A stretch of DNA of 64,000 nt, taken from contig NZ_SGWW01000001.1 of the NCBI RefSeq assembly GCF_004216575.1, positions 124,001 to 188,000 on the forward strand. The letters are read 5' to 3'. This document shows, one piece after another, positions 9,850 through 17,774 of this stretch. The notes under the pieces were generated by a model that worked only from the letters and a program-made list of their open reading frames with translations, was not told the DNA's origin and did not search any database. A program made the position numbers and the translations under genes. How positions within the stretch are numbered: position 1 is the stretch's first letter; each line of letters opens with the position of its first letter. The stretch comes from Microcella putealis (lineage in GTDB: Bacteria > Actinomycetota > Actinomycetes > Actinomycetales > Microbacteriaceae).

Positions 9850-10614
9850 TTAGCGCTCCTGACGCTCGGCCAGCACCGCGACCGCGAGATCGGCGCGATC
9901 GGTCACGATGCCGTCCACGCCGCGGTCCAGAAGGCGATGCATCGTGTCTGGATCGTTGACGGTCCAGACGTGCACTTCCACGCCTGCCGCATGGAAAGCG
10001 CGGATCCGCGCGGGAGTGACGGTGCTCAAGCCGCGTGCGCGCTCGGGAATCTGCACCGCGTGGATACCCGCGAGCGCACGTCGCACCGCGGGCGTCGCGC
10101 GCAGGACTGACGTGGCAAGGGCCAGGGCAAATCGGGGGCCGGATGCGCTGGTCGCCACCCCGGGAAGCATCCGCAGCGCCGCGCGGCGCCGCTGCTCGCT
10201 GAAACTCGTCACGAGTACCCGGTCCTCCGCCCGAGTCGCGCGGATAGCCTCGACGGTCGGTGCGATCGACGCTTCGGACTTGAGGTCGATGTTGAAGCGG
10301 AGGTCGGGAAACGCGTCGAGCGCCTCGGCGAGCGTGGGCACGTGCTGACCGTCACCGAGGTCGAGTCGCGCGAGATCGGCGGCCGTCAGCGCATCGACCC
10401 GTTCGGTTCTGCCGCCGATCCGACTGAGGTCCTCATCGTGGGCGACGACGGCGACGCCATCACTGCTCGCGTGAACGTCCGTTTCGACGTGATCGACCCC
10501 AGCAGCAAGCGCGTGCGCGAAGGCGAGCAACGTGTTTTCGGGCGCCTCGAGAGCGAGTCCGCGGTGGGCGAAGACGCGCGGTCGCGCTGGCTCGAAGTAG
10601 GGCAGCGACGCCAC
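9850..10614 (-). CDS. glycerophosphodiester phosphodiesterase
   Basis: 254 residues. GDPD TIM-barrel motifs are complete: AHRGLALEAPENTLLAF (catalytic His-Arg-Gly and Glu-Asn), HVETDVHASSDGVAVVAHDEDLSR (metal ligands and second His), FNIDLKSE, and VHVWTVNDP with GVDGIVTDRADLA at the end. It hydrolyses glycerophosphodiesters to glycerol-3-phosphate and an alcohol. There is no signal peptide, so it is probably cytoplasmic. It starts 7 nt after the SPFH gene, presumably in one operon with it and nfeD. Confidence 0.9.
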   Translation of the reverse strand: MASLPYFEPARPRVFAHRGLALEAPENTLLAFAHALAAGVDHVETDVHASSDGVAVVAHDEDLSRIGGRTERVDALTAADLARLDLGDGQHVPTLAEALDAFPDLRFNIDLKSEASIAPTVEAIRATRAEDRVLVTSFSEQRRRAALRMLPGVATSASGPRFALALATSVLRATPAVRRALAGIHAVQIPERARGLSTVTPARIRAFHAAGVEVHVWTVNDPDTMHRLLDRGVDGIVTDRADLAVAVLAERQER

Positions 10615-10621
10615 GACCGGC

Positions 10622-11560
10622 CTAGGCGGCAGGCGGAGCGGGCGGGGGCGTTCGCCCGTCGCCCTTCGGCGCGAAGAAGCCCTGCGAGATGCCCTGCAGC
10701 GCCTCGGTCAGCTCGCTCGGAATGATCCAGAGCTTGTTGGACGCCCCCTCGGCAAGTTTCGGCAGGGTCTGCAGGTACTGGTACGCCAACAGTTTCGAGT
10801 CGGGGTCACCCTGGTGGATGGCCGCGAACACGGTCGTGATGGCTTCGGCTTCGGCCTCGGCGCGCAGCACCTGGGCCTTCGCGTCACCCTCGGCGCTCAG
10901 GATCGCCGACTGGCGGGCACCCTCGGCCTCGAGGATGGCCGCCTGCTTCGTGCCCTCGGCGGTGAGGATCGCGGCGCGGCGGTCACGCTCAGCGCGCATC
11001 TGCTTCTCCATCGAGTCCTGAATCGACACGGGCGGGTCGATGGCCTTGAGCTCGACGCGGTTGACACGGATACCCCACTTGCCGGTGGCCTCGTCGAGCA
11101 CGACGCGCAGCTGACCATTGATGTTGTCGCGGCTCGTGAGCGCCTCTTCGAGGTTGAGGCCGCCGACCACGTTGCGAAGTGTCGTGACCGTGAGCTGCTC
11201 GACACCCGCAAGGTAGTTCGCGATTTCGTACGTGGCGGCGCGGGCGTCGGTCACCTGGAAGTAGACGACCGTGTCAATGGAGACGACGAGGTTGTCTTCG
11301 GTGATGACGGGCTGCGGCGGGAAGGAGACGACCTGCTCGCGCATGTCGACGAGCGGCCGCATCCGGTCAATGAACGGGATGAGCAGGTTGAGACCCGGCT
11401 GCAGCGTCTTGTGGTACTTCCCGAGCCTCTCGACAACGCCGGCGTAGGCCTGCGGCACGATGCGGATCGAGCGAACGATCACCACGATCACGAAGATCGC
11501 CAGAACGACGAGCAGGCCGATCACGAAGATCTGGCCGACGAACTCAGTGGGGCTGATCAT
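10622..11560 (-). CDS. SPFH/band-7 membrane protein (QmcA/stomatin-like)
   Basis: 312 residues. One N-terminal membrane helix, then the band-7 domain (VERLGKYHKTLQPGLNLLIPFID, VVSIDTVVYFQVTD), an Ala/Glu-rich coiled coil with EAEGARQSAILSAEGDAKAQ repeats, and a short Pro-rich tail. Such proteins form membrane-attached rings or scaffolds that organise proteases and lipid domains. The ATG overlaps the stop of the NfeD gene (ATGA). SPFH plus NfeD is a standard partner pair. Confidence 0.88.
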   Translation of the reverse strand: MISPTEFVGQIFVIGLLVVLAIFVIVVIVRSIRIVPQAYAGVVERLGKYHKTLQPGLNLLIPFIDRMRPLVDMREQVVSFPPQPVITEDNLVVSIDTVVYFQVTDARAATYEIANYLAGVEQLTVTTLRNVVGGLNLEEALTSRDNINGQLRVVLDEATGKWGIRVNRVELKAIDPPVSIQDSMEKQMRAERDRRAAILTAEGTKQAAILEAEGARQSAILSAEGDAKAQVLRAEAEAEAITTVFAAIHQGDPDSKLLAYQYLQTLPKLAEGASNKLWIIPSELTEALQGISQGFFAPKGDGRTPPPAPPAA

Positions 11561-12036
11561 GCGGGGTCAGTCCTTTCTTCCGGAGCGACCTCCACGGTCG
11601 CGCCATCGACGCGGGTCACGACAACGCGTGTGCCCTCGGTCAGGGTGAGATGCTCGTACTCGGGTGCAACACGCGCCGTCCACGTTTCACCGTTCGCAAG
11701 GCGGGCGTAGCCGCCCAGGTCGGTGACGTCCGCGGTCACGCGAGCGCGCATCCCGTACAGGGCGTCGACGTTGCTCTTGGCCGGATCAGCGCCTTTGGTG
11801 AGCCGCTTCAGTAGCAGCGGCCGAATCGTGAACAACAGGGCGGCAGCAATGATCGCGGCGAGGGCAATCTGGGCCCACCAGGGCAGGCCAAGCAGGTTGG
11901 CGCCGAGCCCGCCGATGAGGGCGCCCGCGGCGATCATCAGAAACGTGAATTCGAGCGTGAGCAGCTCGATAATCACGCACACGAGTACGAAGACGAGCCA
12001 GACGATCCAGAGGTACTGGGTCAGGTCCAGCAGCAT
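11557..12036 (-). CDS. NfeD-like membrane protein
   Basis: 159 residues. Three to four membrane helices (LWIVWLVFVLVCVIIELLTL and following) and a C-terminal OB-fold beta-barrel (GMRARVTADVTDLGGYARLANGETWTAR, read in pieces). ATG 12036 preceded by AGGGG is chosen over the longer frame starting at 12117, whose extra 27 residues are not family-like. It partners with the SPFH protein encoded downstream, with a 4-nt overlap. Function is in membrane-domain organisation or quality control, inferred from the pair. Confidence 0.82.
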   Translation of the reverse strand: MLLDLTQYLWIVWLVFVLVCVIIELLTLEFTFLMIAAGALIGGLGANLLGLPWWAQIALAAIIAAALLFTIRPLLLKRLTKGADPAKSNVDALYGMRARVTADVTDLGGYARLANGETWTARVAPEYEHLTLTEGTRVVVTRVDGATVEVAPEERTDPA

Positions 12037-12135
12037 GCGGGGCCCCTTCGTCGCGGGCGGAAGTCGTGTGATCGTCACGCTATCAGCCCGCACTGACGCG
12101 CTGGCGGAATACGCCACCCGCTACGCTCAGAACCC

Positions 12136-12909
12136 GTGAACACTCCGCTGCCCGCCGGCTCGCTCGCCGGCAAGACTGCCCTCGTGACCGGCTCCTCCCG
12201 CGGCATCGGCGCCGACACCGTGCGTTACTTCGCTGCCGCCGGTGCCAACGTCGTCATCAACTACCGCTCCAAGGCGCCGCGCGCCGAGAAGCTCGTCACC
12301 GAGTTGACCGAGCAGGGCTCGCAGGCGATCGCGGTCGGTGCCGACCTGACCGACGCCGATTCGGTCGCCGCCATGATGCACACGATTCGTGAGCGCTTCG
12401 GCTCGCTCGACGTGCTGGTCTTGAACGCGTCGGGTGGCATGGAGTCGAACATGGGCGAGGACTACGCCCTGCGACTGAACCGCGACGCACAGGTGAACGT
12501 GCTCGAGCAGGGCACCGCCCTCATGGGCGACGGTGGGCGCGTTGTGTTCGTCACGAGCCACCAGGCGCACTTCATTCGCACCGTTCCGACGATGCCCGAA
12601 TACGAGGCCGTCGCGCTCTCGAAGCGCGCCGGTGAGGATGCTCTGCGTGAGCGGATCGCGGATCTCGCCTCCCGCGGCATCGGCTTCACCGTCGTCTCCG
12701 GGGACATGATCGAGGGCACCATCACCGCGACGCTGCTGGAGCGCGCGCGGCCCGGGGCGATCGAGACGCGGAAGGAAGCGGCCGGCAAGCTCTACAACGT
12801 GTCCGAGTTCGCCGCCGAGGTGGCCCTCGCCGCCGTCGAGCCGGTGCCGGCCGACAACACGCGCCTGGTGGGGGACGTCAGCTTTTTCACCGACTACGCG
12901 GGGGAGTAG
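12136..12909 (+). CDS. short-chain dehydrogenase/reductase with atypical active site
   Basis: 257 residues. Rossmann NAD(P) motif TGSSRGIG near residue 20 and NAS(GG) at LVLNASGG. The catalytic Ser region is VTSHQAHF. The usual YxxxK is not present: the candidate is YEAVALSK, with seven positions between Tyr and Lys instead of four, so activity is uncertain. A TACGCT -10 lies 8 nt before the GTG start, suggesting a leaderless transcript. Substrate unknown. The Nudix gene follows after 3 nt. Confidence 0.75.
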   Translation: MNTPLPAGSLAGKTALVTGSSRGIGADTVRYFAAAGANVVINYRSKAPRAEKLVTELTEQGSQAIAVGADLTDADSVAAMMHTIRERFGSLDVLVLNASGGMESNMGEDYALRLNRDAQVNVLEQGTALMGDGGRVVFVTSHQAHFIRTVPTMPEYEAVALSKRAGEDALRERIADLASRGIGFTVVSGDMIEGTITATLLERARPGAIETRKEAAGKLYNVSEFAAEVALAAVEPVPADNTRLVGDVSFFTDYAGE

Positions 12910-12912
12910 CAG

Positions 12913-13380
12913 GTGGCGCCGCAGCCGGGTCTGCGCCGCACGTCGCGCATCCTCGTCGTCGCTTCCGACGGCGCCGCCCTGCTGTTCATGACGGCGGCCC
13001 CCGACTCGTCACGGTTTGCGCGATGGATCACGCCGGGCGGGGGAGTCGACCCCGATGAGACCCACGACGAGGCGGCCGTGCGAGAGCTGTTCGAGGAGAC
13101 CGGACTCGTTGTCGACAGCGTTGGTGCGAGCATCCATTCATACGACTTCGAGGTCGCGTGGGACGAGGCTGATCACGATCGCGGTCACGCCGAGTATTAC
13201 GTGCTGAAGGTTGATGCGCAGTTTGATCCGTCGAGCGCGAACTGGACCGATGACGAGCACGTCGATGTAACGGCACACCAGTGGGTCACGGCCGATGACC
13301 TTGTTGGCCGCGGTGAACCTTTCGAGCCGCCCCACCTGCCGGAGCTCATTCGGCGCGCGGCCGCAACGCCCGCGTCCTAA
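12913..13380 (+). CDS. Nudix hydrolase
   Basis: 155 residues. Complete Nudix box GGGVDPDETHDEAAVRELFEETGL in pieces: G-x5-E-x7-REL-x-EE-x-GL. The family hydrolyses nucleoside diphosphates linked to another group and needs divalent metal. Substrate cannot be read from the sequence. The GTG start lies 3 nt after the SDR stop. The coding end forms half of a GC hairpin that separates it from convergent terC. Confidence 0.85.
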   Translation: MAPQPGLRRTSRILVVASDGAALLFMTAAPDSSRFARWITPGGGVDPDETHDEAAVRELFEETGLVVDSVGASIHSYDFEVAWDEADHDRGHAEYYVLKVDAQFDPSSANWTDDEHVDVTAHQWVTADDLVGRGEPFEPPHLPELIRRAAATPAS

Positions 13381-13388
13381 GACGCGGG
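13369..13388. terminator. hairpin between the Nudix gene and terC
   Basis: CCCGCGTC-CTAA-GACGCGGG forms a perfect 8-bp stem with a 4-nt loop spanning the Nudix stop codon. Symmetric, so it may act on both converging transcripts. There is no U-tract, so intrinsic termination is uncertain. Confidence 0.45.
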
Positions 13389-13403
13389 AGCCGCACGCGG
13401 CCG

Positions 13404-14423
13404 TTAGTCGCGGGTGAGGGCCTTCGAGCCGAATACTGCCTCGGCCTCGGCGAGCTCCTCATCGGTCGCCTCGCGGAACGGCGGGGCCTCCTCAACCTCG
13501 GGCGCGTGACGCCCCTGACCGCGGGTCTTCACGATGCTCGCGACGATCGCCACCGTCAGGATGAGCGCAATGACCGCCAGCGAGACGTTGGTCGGGATGT
13601 AGAGCACCTCGAGCAGGGCGAGCTTCGCACCCACCCACAGCAGCACGACGGCCAGGCCGATTTTGAGGTAGACAAATCGGTGAATGAGGTCGGCCAAGAG
13701 GAAGTACAGGGCGCGCAGGCCGAGGATGGCGAAGGCGTTTGCCGTGAAGACGATGAAGGCCTCCTGCGTGACGCCGAAGATCGCCGGAATCGAGTCGACG
13801 GCGAAGATAATGTCGCTGACCTCGACGAGCACGAGCACGGCGAGCAGGGGAGTGGCGTACACGATGCCCGCCCGACGGATCACGAACTTCTGGCCGTAGT
13901 AGGCGTCGGTCATCGGGGTGACCCGCTGGAACCATTTCATGACCTTCGAGTTCGCCACGTCAATGTGGTCGTCGCGCTTCACGATCATCGTGATCGCGGT
14001 GTAAATCAGGAACGCGGCAAAGATGTAGAGAATCCAGCCGAACTGGCTGATGAGCGCGGCGCCGAGGCCGATAAAGATGCCGCGGAACACGAGTGCGCCG
14101 AGCACGCCGAGGAACAGCACGCGGTGCTGGTACTGCCGCGGGACCCCGAAGAACGTAAAGATGATCGCCCAGACGAACACATTGTCGACCGATAGCGACT
14201 TCTCGATGATGTAGCCGGCGTAGTACTGCTGGCCGTATTCGGCACCCCACACGTTCCAGACGATCGCGCCGAACGTCACGCCGATAACGATGTAGAAGAC
14301 GCTCCAGAGAGCCGCTTCGCGCACGCCAATCACGTGGGCCTTGCGGTGGGCAAAAAGGTCGATCGCGAGCAGGGCGATGATGGCGCCGACGACGGCGAAC
14401 CAGACCCAGAGGTCAACATCCAT
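13404..14423 (-). CDS. TerC-family integral membrane protein (metal homeostasis)
   Basis: 339 residues with about nine membrane helices. TerC signature: SLSVDNVFVWAIIF and VEVSDIIFAVDSIPAIFGVT, with the conserved Asp residues in the membrane. The C-terminal tail is charged and cytoplasmic. TerC/Alx proteins export manganese or metallate exported proteins; this role is supported here by the Mn riboswitch upstream. SD CAGGAG lies 9 nt before the ATG and can be occluded by a hairpin. Confidence 0.9.
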   Translation of the reverse strand: MDVDLWVWFAVVGAIIALLAIDLFAHRKAHVIGVREAALWSVFYIVIGVTFGAIVWNVWGAEYGQQYYAGYIIEKSLSVDNVFVWAIIFTFFGVPRQYQHRVLFLGVLGALVFRGIFIGLGAALISQFGWILYIFAAFLIYTAITMIVKRDDHIDVANSKVMKWFQRVTPMTDAYYGQKFVIRRAGIVYATPLLAVLVLVEVSDIIFAVDSIPAIFGVTQEAFIVFTANAFAILGLRALYFLLADLIHRFVYLKIGLAVVLLWVGAKLALLEVLYIPTNVSLAVIALILTVAIVASIVKTRGQGRHAPEVEEAPPFREATDEELAEAEAVFGSKALTRD

Positions 14424-14430
14424 GAGGTGT

Positions 14431-14466
14431 CTCCTGACAGCCGGCAGAGCGGCGGTGAGTCAGGAG
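14431..14466 (-). promoter_or_regulatory. SD-sequestering hairpin of terC
   Basis: In the terC leader CTCCTGAC (14466-14459) and GTCAGGAG (14438-14431) are perfect 8-bp complements around a 20-nt loop. The second arm contains the terC SD. The first arm overlaps the 3' strand of riboswitch helix P1, so the two structures exclude each other. Confidence 0.65.
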
Positions 14467-14563
14467 GTCTCTCCCGACCGCGGTGAGCGCGGCCCGCAGC
14501 CCCGGGTCCGATGGCGAACCGTGATGACGAGGCGGCGTCGAGTGCGGGGATACTCCCCTCCGG
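14462..14563 (-). promoter_or_regulatory. yybP-ykoY manganese riboswitch
   Basis: The minus strand shows the conserved ends of the class: GGAGGGGAGTA at 14561-14551 and GAGACCTCC at 14471-14463. GGAGG pairs with CCTCC to close P1, leaving the invariant GGAGTA and GAGAC loop residues facing each other. CGTCATCAC at 14529-14521 fits the second metal-binding loop. The class binds Mn2+ and often controls TerC/Alx and Mn exporters. Spacing and target gene agree. Confidence 0.8.
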
Positions 14564-14669
14564 CGGGCAAGTAGACCACACCGTGGCAGTTTGTCGCGAA
14601 TCCGTCGACGGTTGCGGGGGAGCGGTCGTCGGGTGTGCGGAAGACCGTCCTCGCCAAGAAGCGCGGCCC

Positions 14670-14675
14670 TAGGCT
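14670..14675 (+). promoter_or_regulatory. -10 hexamer of the PLDc_N gene
   Basis: TAGGCT lies 6 nt before the ATG at 14682, the leaderless spacing seen repeatedly in this window. Confidence 0.45.
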
Positions 14676-14681
14676 GAGCGC

Positions 14682-14954
14682 ATGAAGCGGCTCGATGTCG
14701 TCGACCCCGTGCTGCCGGCCTGGTACGACGCGGCGTTCGCGGTCATCGGCGCGGCAATGCTCGTGTGGTGGGCGAGCGCGATCATTTCGATCGCTCGCCG
14801 GGCACCCAGCATGCGTGCCTGGGAGGCCATCGCGTGGTTCCTGTTCGTCACGGTCGCGCCCGTCGTCGGCCCGTTCGCGTGGTTCCTACTCGCGCGCCAG
14901 CCCGCGTTGCGTGACGGAGTCCGCAACGATGCAGTCGCGGGCGATCGCTCATGA
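14682..14954 (+). CDS. small membrane protein with PLD-nuclease N-terminal (PLDc_N) domain
   Basis: 90 residues, two membrane helices. The second carries the PLDc_N pattern AWFLFVTVAPVVGPFAWFLLAR. The function of this domain alone is unknown. The ATG is 6 nt after a TAGGCT -10. It is coupled to the GNAT gene by an ATGA overlap. Confidence 0.7.
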   Translation: MKRLDVVDPVLPAWYDAAFAVIGAAMLVWWASAIISIARRAPSMRAWEAIAWFLFVTVAPVVGPFAWFLLARQPALRDGVRNDAVAGDRS

Positions 14955-15451
14955 CGCGTGGGGTGCGCACTCCCGATGCAACGGATGTCGAGGACATCGC
15001 CCGCGTGCACGTTGAGGGCTGGCGCGAGACCTACGCGGGACAGCTGCCTGATTCCTCGTTCGATGCCGACGCTCTCGCGCGCCGGCGCCAGATGTGGACG
15101 AGCATCCTGACGAGCCCGCCTCGGTCGACGCGGCGAGTCGCCGTCGCCACGTCGAACGGACACATCGTGGGTCTTGCCCTCGCCGACGAACCGCGTGACG
15201 CCGCAGATCGCGCAGCAGGCGTCACGCAACAGCTGTACGCGCTGTACCTGCTGAGTGCGCATCACGGATCAGGGCTCGGTCAGCGGATGCTCGACGCCGT
15301 GATCGACGACGGCCCGGCGCTGCTGTGGGTTGCGAAAGACAACCCCCGCGCACAGTCGTTCTATCGACGCAACGGCTTCACGCTAGACGGCACGGAGATC
15401 ATTGACGATGACGTGCCGACCTTCGTCGAGTGCCGCATGGTCCGCTCATGA
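14951..15451 (+). CDS. GNAT-family N-acetyltransferase
   Basis: 166 residues. GNAT fold: N-terminal DVEDIARVHVEGWRETYAGQLPD, acetyl-CoA motif A as LYLLSAHHGSGLGQRMLDAV, and motif B ARAQSFYRRNGF-like (DNPRAQSFYRRNGFTLDG). Substrate unknown. Starts by ATGA overlap with the preceding small membrane protein. The metal island begins about 40 bp after its stop. Confidence 0.82.
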   Translation: MTRGVRTPDATDVEDIARVHVEGWRETYAGQLPDSSFDADALARRRQMWTSILTSPPRSTRRVAVATSNGHIVGLALADEPRDAADRAAGVTQQLYALYLLSAHHGSGLGQRMLDAVIDDGPALLWVAKDNPRAQSFYRRNGFTLDGTEIIDDDVPTFVECRMVRS

Positions 15452-15489
15452 ACCCCTCGCACGACATCCGATAATCTTCATTATGTCAG

Positions 15490-16506
15490 TTACGGCTTCA
15501 CGACCTCTCCCTCAGCAGGGATCGCCTCATCCCCCGCCGGCCCGCGCGGCCCCCGCTCGATGAGCGGCACCACGCGCACCAGGACAACCATGCCGACGAG
15601 CTCGACGAGCGTCTGCGTGACCACGGCCAGGGGTGCGATGCCGAGTGCAGGCGGGAGCGCGAGCGCCAGGGGAAGCACCACGAGCGAGTTCCGGGTCGCC
15701 AGGGAGAACATCACGGCGCGGGTACCGGGAATGTCGAGCCGGACGATTCGGCCGACGACGCGGCCGAGCAGGACGGTGACGATGAGGAAGGCGACGTACA
15801 GCGGGATCACTCGGAGCAGCGCGAGGGCCTGGCCGCCTACGGCGGCGATCTGCGAGCCGATGACCACGGCGAGGGTGGCCATCATGAGCGGCACCATCGC
15901 GCCGGCCATGACGTGCTCGATGATCCGGCCGACGCGGTGCCGGCGGGCGACGGCCTGCACGATCGCCGCCGCGGTGAGCGGGGCGACGATGAGCACGAGG
16001 AAGGCTTCGACAAACGGCTCGACCTCGACGACGGCGAGCACGTCGGAGCCGGCAAACAGGAACAGGTAGACCGGCAGGAGGAGCATCTGCACGATCATCA
16101 GCAGCGGCGCGGCCGCGAGTAGGCGTGAGCGGGCTCCGCCGGCCAGGCCGGTGAACACGATCACGTAGTCGATGCACGGGGTCAGCAGCACCAGGAGCAC
16201 CCCGAGCATGAGGCCGCGGTCGTCCGCGACGAACCGGGACAGCCCGTAGGCGATCACGGGGACGACCACGAAGTTGGCCACCAGGACCGTGCCGAGGAAC
16301 CGCACGTCGCGGAACGCGCGGCCTACCTCGATGAGCGGGACGCCGAGGAACGTGGCGAACAGAAGCAGCGCGAGCACGGGGTAGATGGTGTGTTCCAGCG
16401 TCGGGGCCAGCTCCGGGGCGGACAGGCCGACGATCGCGCCCAGCGCGATCGCGGCCACGTAGAGCGGGATCTGATGCGTGTCCCACGCGTCCACGACTCG
16501 GCGCAT
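15490..16506 (-). CDS. ACR3/BASS-type arsenical (or anion) exporter
   Basis: 338 residues with about ten membrane helices. The fold is the bile-acid:sodium symporter/ACR3 superfamily; LLTPCIDYVIVFTG carries the conserved Cys in the fourth helix needed by ACR3 arsenite exporters. The hydrophilic C-terminal tail is short. It starts 2 nt after the merR stop, in one operon, so its substrate is probably the metal sensed by that MerR. Arsenite is the family-based guess; the context is a broader metal island. Confidence 0.78.
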   Translation of the reverse strand: MRRVVDAWDTHQIPLYVAAIALGAIVGLSAPELAPTLEHTIYPVLALLLFATFLGVPLIEVGRAFRDVRFLGTVLVANFVVVPVIAYGLSRFVADDRGLMLGVLLVLLTPCIDYVIVFTGLAGGARSRLLAAAPLLMIVQMLLLPVYLFLFAGSDVLAVVEVEPFVEAFLVLIVAPLTAAAIVQAVARRHRVGRIIEHVMAGAMVPLMMATLAVVIGSQIAAVGGQALALLRVIPLYVAFLIVTVLLGRVVGRIVRLDIPGTRAVMFSLATRNSLVVLPLALALPPALGIAPLAVVTQTLVELVGMVVLVRVVPLIERGPRGPAGDEAIPAEGEVVKP

Positions 16507-16508
16507 CC

Positions 16509-16955
16509 CTACTCGCCTCCGTCGTTCGGCTCGTCATCGGTGTGGCACACACGCCGGCGCTCGCCCAGCAACATGCATTCGCTGCGGCAGGACGCCCCGC
16601 TGTCCGGGCACGCGGCAACGCGGCGGGTCGCGGCGACCAGGCGGTTGCGAAGCAGGCGCACGTTCGCCAGGTGGGCGTCGACCTCGCGCAGCCGCTCCGT
16701 CAGCTTCGGGTGCAGCGCGTCGCGGACTTGCGTACAACTGTCTCCCTCGACCACGCCCAGCAGCTCGGCTATCTCCGGCAGGGCCAGGTCGAGCTGCTTG
16801 GCCGCTTCGATGAACGACAGCCGCTCGAGCACGCCGTCGTCGTAGGCGCGGTAGCCGTTGGGCTCCCGCTGGGCGTCGATGAGCCCGATGGTGTCGTAGT
16901 AGCGCAGCGTGGTCGCGGGAATACCCGACCGCACCGCGACCTCGGAGATGCGCAC
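16509..16955 (-). CDS. MerR-family metal-responsive regulator
   Basis: 148 residues. MerR helix-turn-helix RISEVAVRSGIPATTLRYYDTIGLI, then a dimerisation helix, then a Cys-rich end: SCTQVRD and CPDSGASCRSEC. This Cys layout resembles ZntR/CadR-type metal sensors. GTG 16955 is chosen over a TTG at 16988: it is family-like, and it lies 7 nt after a TAGCCT -10. It is divergent from the ferredoxin gene across a 36-bp dyad. Confidence 0.82.
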   Translation of the reverse strand: MRISEVAVRSGIPATTLRYYDTIGLIDAQREPNGYRAYDDGVLERLSFIEAAKQLDLALPEIAELLGVVEGDSCTQVRDALHPKLTERLREVDAHLANVRLLRNRLVAATRRVAACPDSGASCRSECMLLGERRRVCHTDDEPNDGGE

Positions 16956-16962
16956 AGCATCA

Positions 16963-16998
16963 AGGCTAGACCTTCGAGTTGGCTTCAAGGTCTAGCCT
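16963..16998. promoter_or_regulatory. 36-bp dyad operator with divergent -10 boxes
   Basis: AGGCTAGACCTT, 12 nt, AAGGTCTAGCCT: a perfect 12-bp inverted repeat. Each arm ends in TAGCCT on the strand it serves. TAGCCT lies 6 nt before the ferredoxin ATG on the plus strand and 7 nt before the merR GTG on the minus strand. A single MerR site can therefore govern both leaderless transcripts. Confidence 0.75.
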
Positions 16999-17004
16999 CG
17001 AAAT

Positions 17005-17340
17005 ATGACGTACGTGATCGCCCTCCCCTGCGTCGATGTGAAAGACCGCTCGTGCATCGACGAGTGCCCCGTCGACTGCATCTATGAGGGCGACCGGATG
17101 CTCTACATCCACCCCGACGAGTGCGTGGACTGCGGCGCCTGCGAGCCGGTCTGCCCGGTCGAGGCGATCTACTACGAGGACGACCTGCCCGAGCAATGGG
17201 CCGACTATTACACGATCAACGTCGAGTTCTTCGCGGAGCTGGGCTCACCCGGCGGCGCAGCCAAGACCGGCGTGCTGCCCTACGACCACCCCACCGTCTC
17301 AGCCCTCCCCCGGACGGCTCGCTCCGCCGGGGATCTCTGA
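17005..17340 (+). CDS. fdxA: 7Fe ferredoxin (FdxA type)
   Basis: 111 residues. Close to actinobacterial Fdx[18 protein letters not shown], then [11 protein letters not shown] for the 3Fe-4S/4Fe-4S clusters and [20 protein letters not shown] with the second cluster ligands. The C-terminal part ([11 protein letters not shown]) is also conserved. It is a small cytoplasmic electron carrier. In this place it is controlled from the merR operator, which suggests a link to the metal or oxidant response of the island rather than the housekeeping role. Confidence 0.92.
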   Translation: MTYVIALPCVDVKDRSCIDECPVDCIYEGDRMLYIHPDECVDCGACEPVCPVEAIYYEDDLPEQWADYYTINVEFFAELGSPGGAAKTGVLPYDHPTVSALPRTARSAGDL

Positions 17341-17405
17341 CCGCCCGATGCCGAACCTCCACTACGCGCTTCCTTCGGGCAAGGTAGTCGGTTGAGGAGA
17401 GCACC

Positions 17406-17696
17406 TTAGGCGTGCCTCGTATGGCTGAGCATTTGTTCGATCATGGCCCGGACGTGCTCGTCCTGGAGGTGGTAAATCACGTGCCGCCCGACACGATCCC
17501 CGACTACGAGATCCAGGTGGCGAAGGATGCGCAAGTGGTTGGACACCGACGCCTGCCCGAGCCCGAGTTCGTCGACGAGTTGACCCACCGTTGCCGGCGC
17601 ACCGAGCAGCCGAGCAAGGATGAGCACCCGCGCCGGCGTGGCCAACCCGCTCATGACCTCGGCGACATGCTCGGCTTCTTCGGCGTCGAGCTGCAT
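17406..17696 (-). CDS. ArsR/SmtB-family metal sensor with alpha-5 site
   Basis: 96 residues, no Cys. Winged helix with recognition helix QASVSNHLRILRHLDLV. In the last helix Asp79, His81, His92 and His95 occur with spacing D-x-H-x10-H-x2-H, the same as Asp84/His86/His97/His100 of the zinc/cobalt sensor CzrA. It should be a repressor released by Zn(II), Co(II) or similar ions. SD GGGGGAGGAG precedes the ATG. It is divergent from the P-type ATPase gene, its likely target. Confidence 0.87.
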   Translation of the reverse strand: MQLDAEEAEHVAEVMSGLATPARVLILARLLGAPATVGQLVDELGLGQASVSNHLRILRHLDLVVGDRVGRHVIYHLQDEHVRAMIEQMLSHTRHA

Positions 17697-17751
17697 GGGC
17701 TCCTCCCCCGGAAACGATAACGATTCCTAGAATCATACCATCGTGATATTT

Positions 17752-17767
17752 ACATATAGTGATATGT
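17752..17767. promoter_or_regulatory. ArsR operator over the ATPase -10
   Basis: ACATAT-AGTG-ATATGT is an inverted repeat of the SmtB/CzrA type. It overlaps TATGTT (17763-17768), which lies 6 nt before the ATPase ATG as a leaderless -10. Repressor binding would block the promoter directly. A weaker flanking pair, CATCG and CGATG, lies further out. Confidence 0.6.
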
Positions 17768-17774
17768 TGTAGCG

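Noticed and set aside
16956..16988. TTG start of merR at 16988
   Set aside because: It lies inside the operator dyad; GTG 16955 fits the family and the -10 spacing.
17348..17395. 15-codon ORF after fdxA
   Set aside because: Too short, no SD, no coupling to a neighbour.
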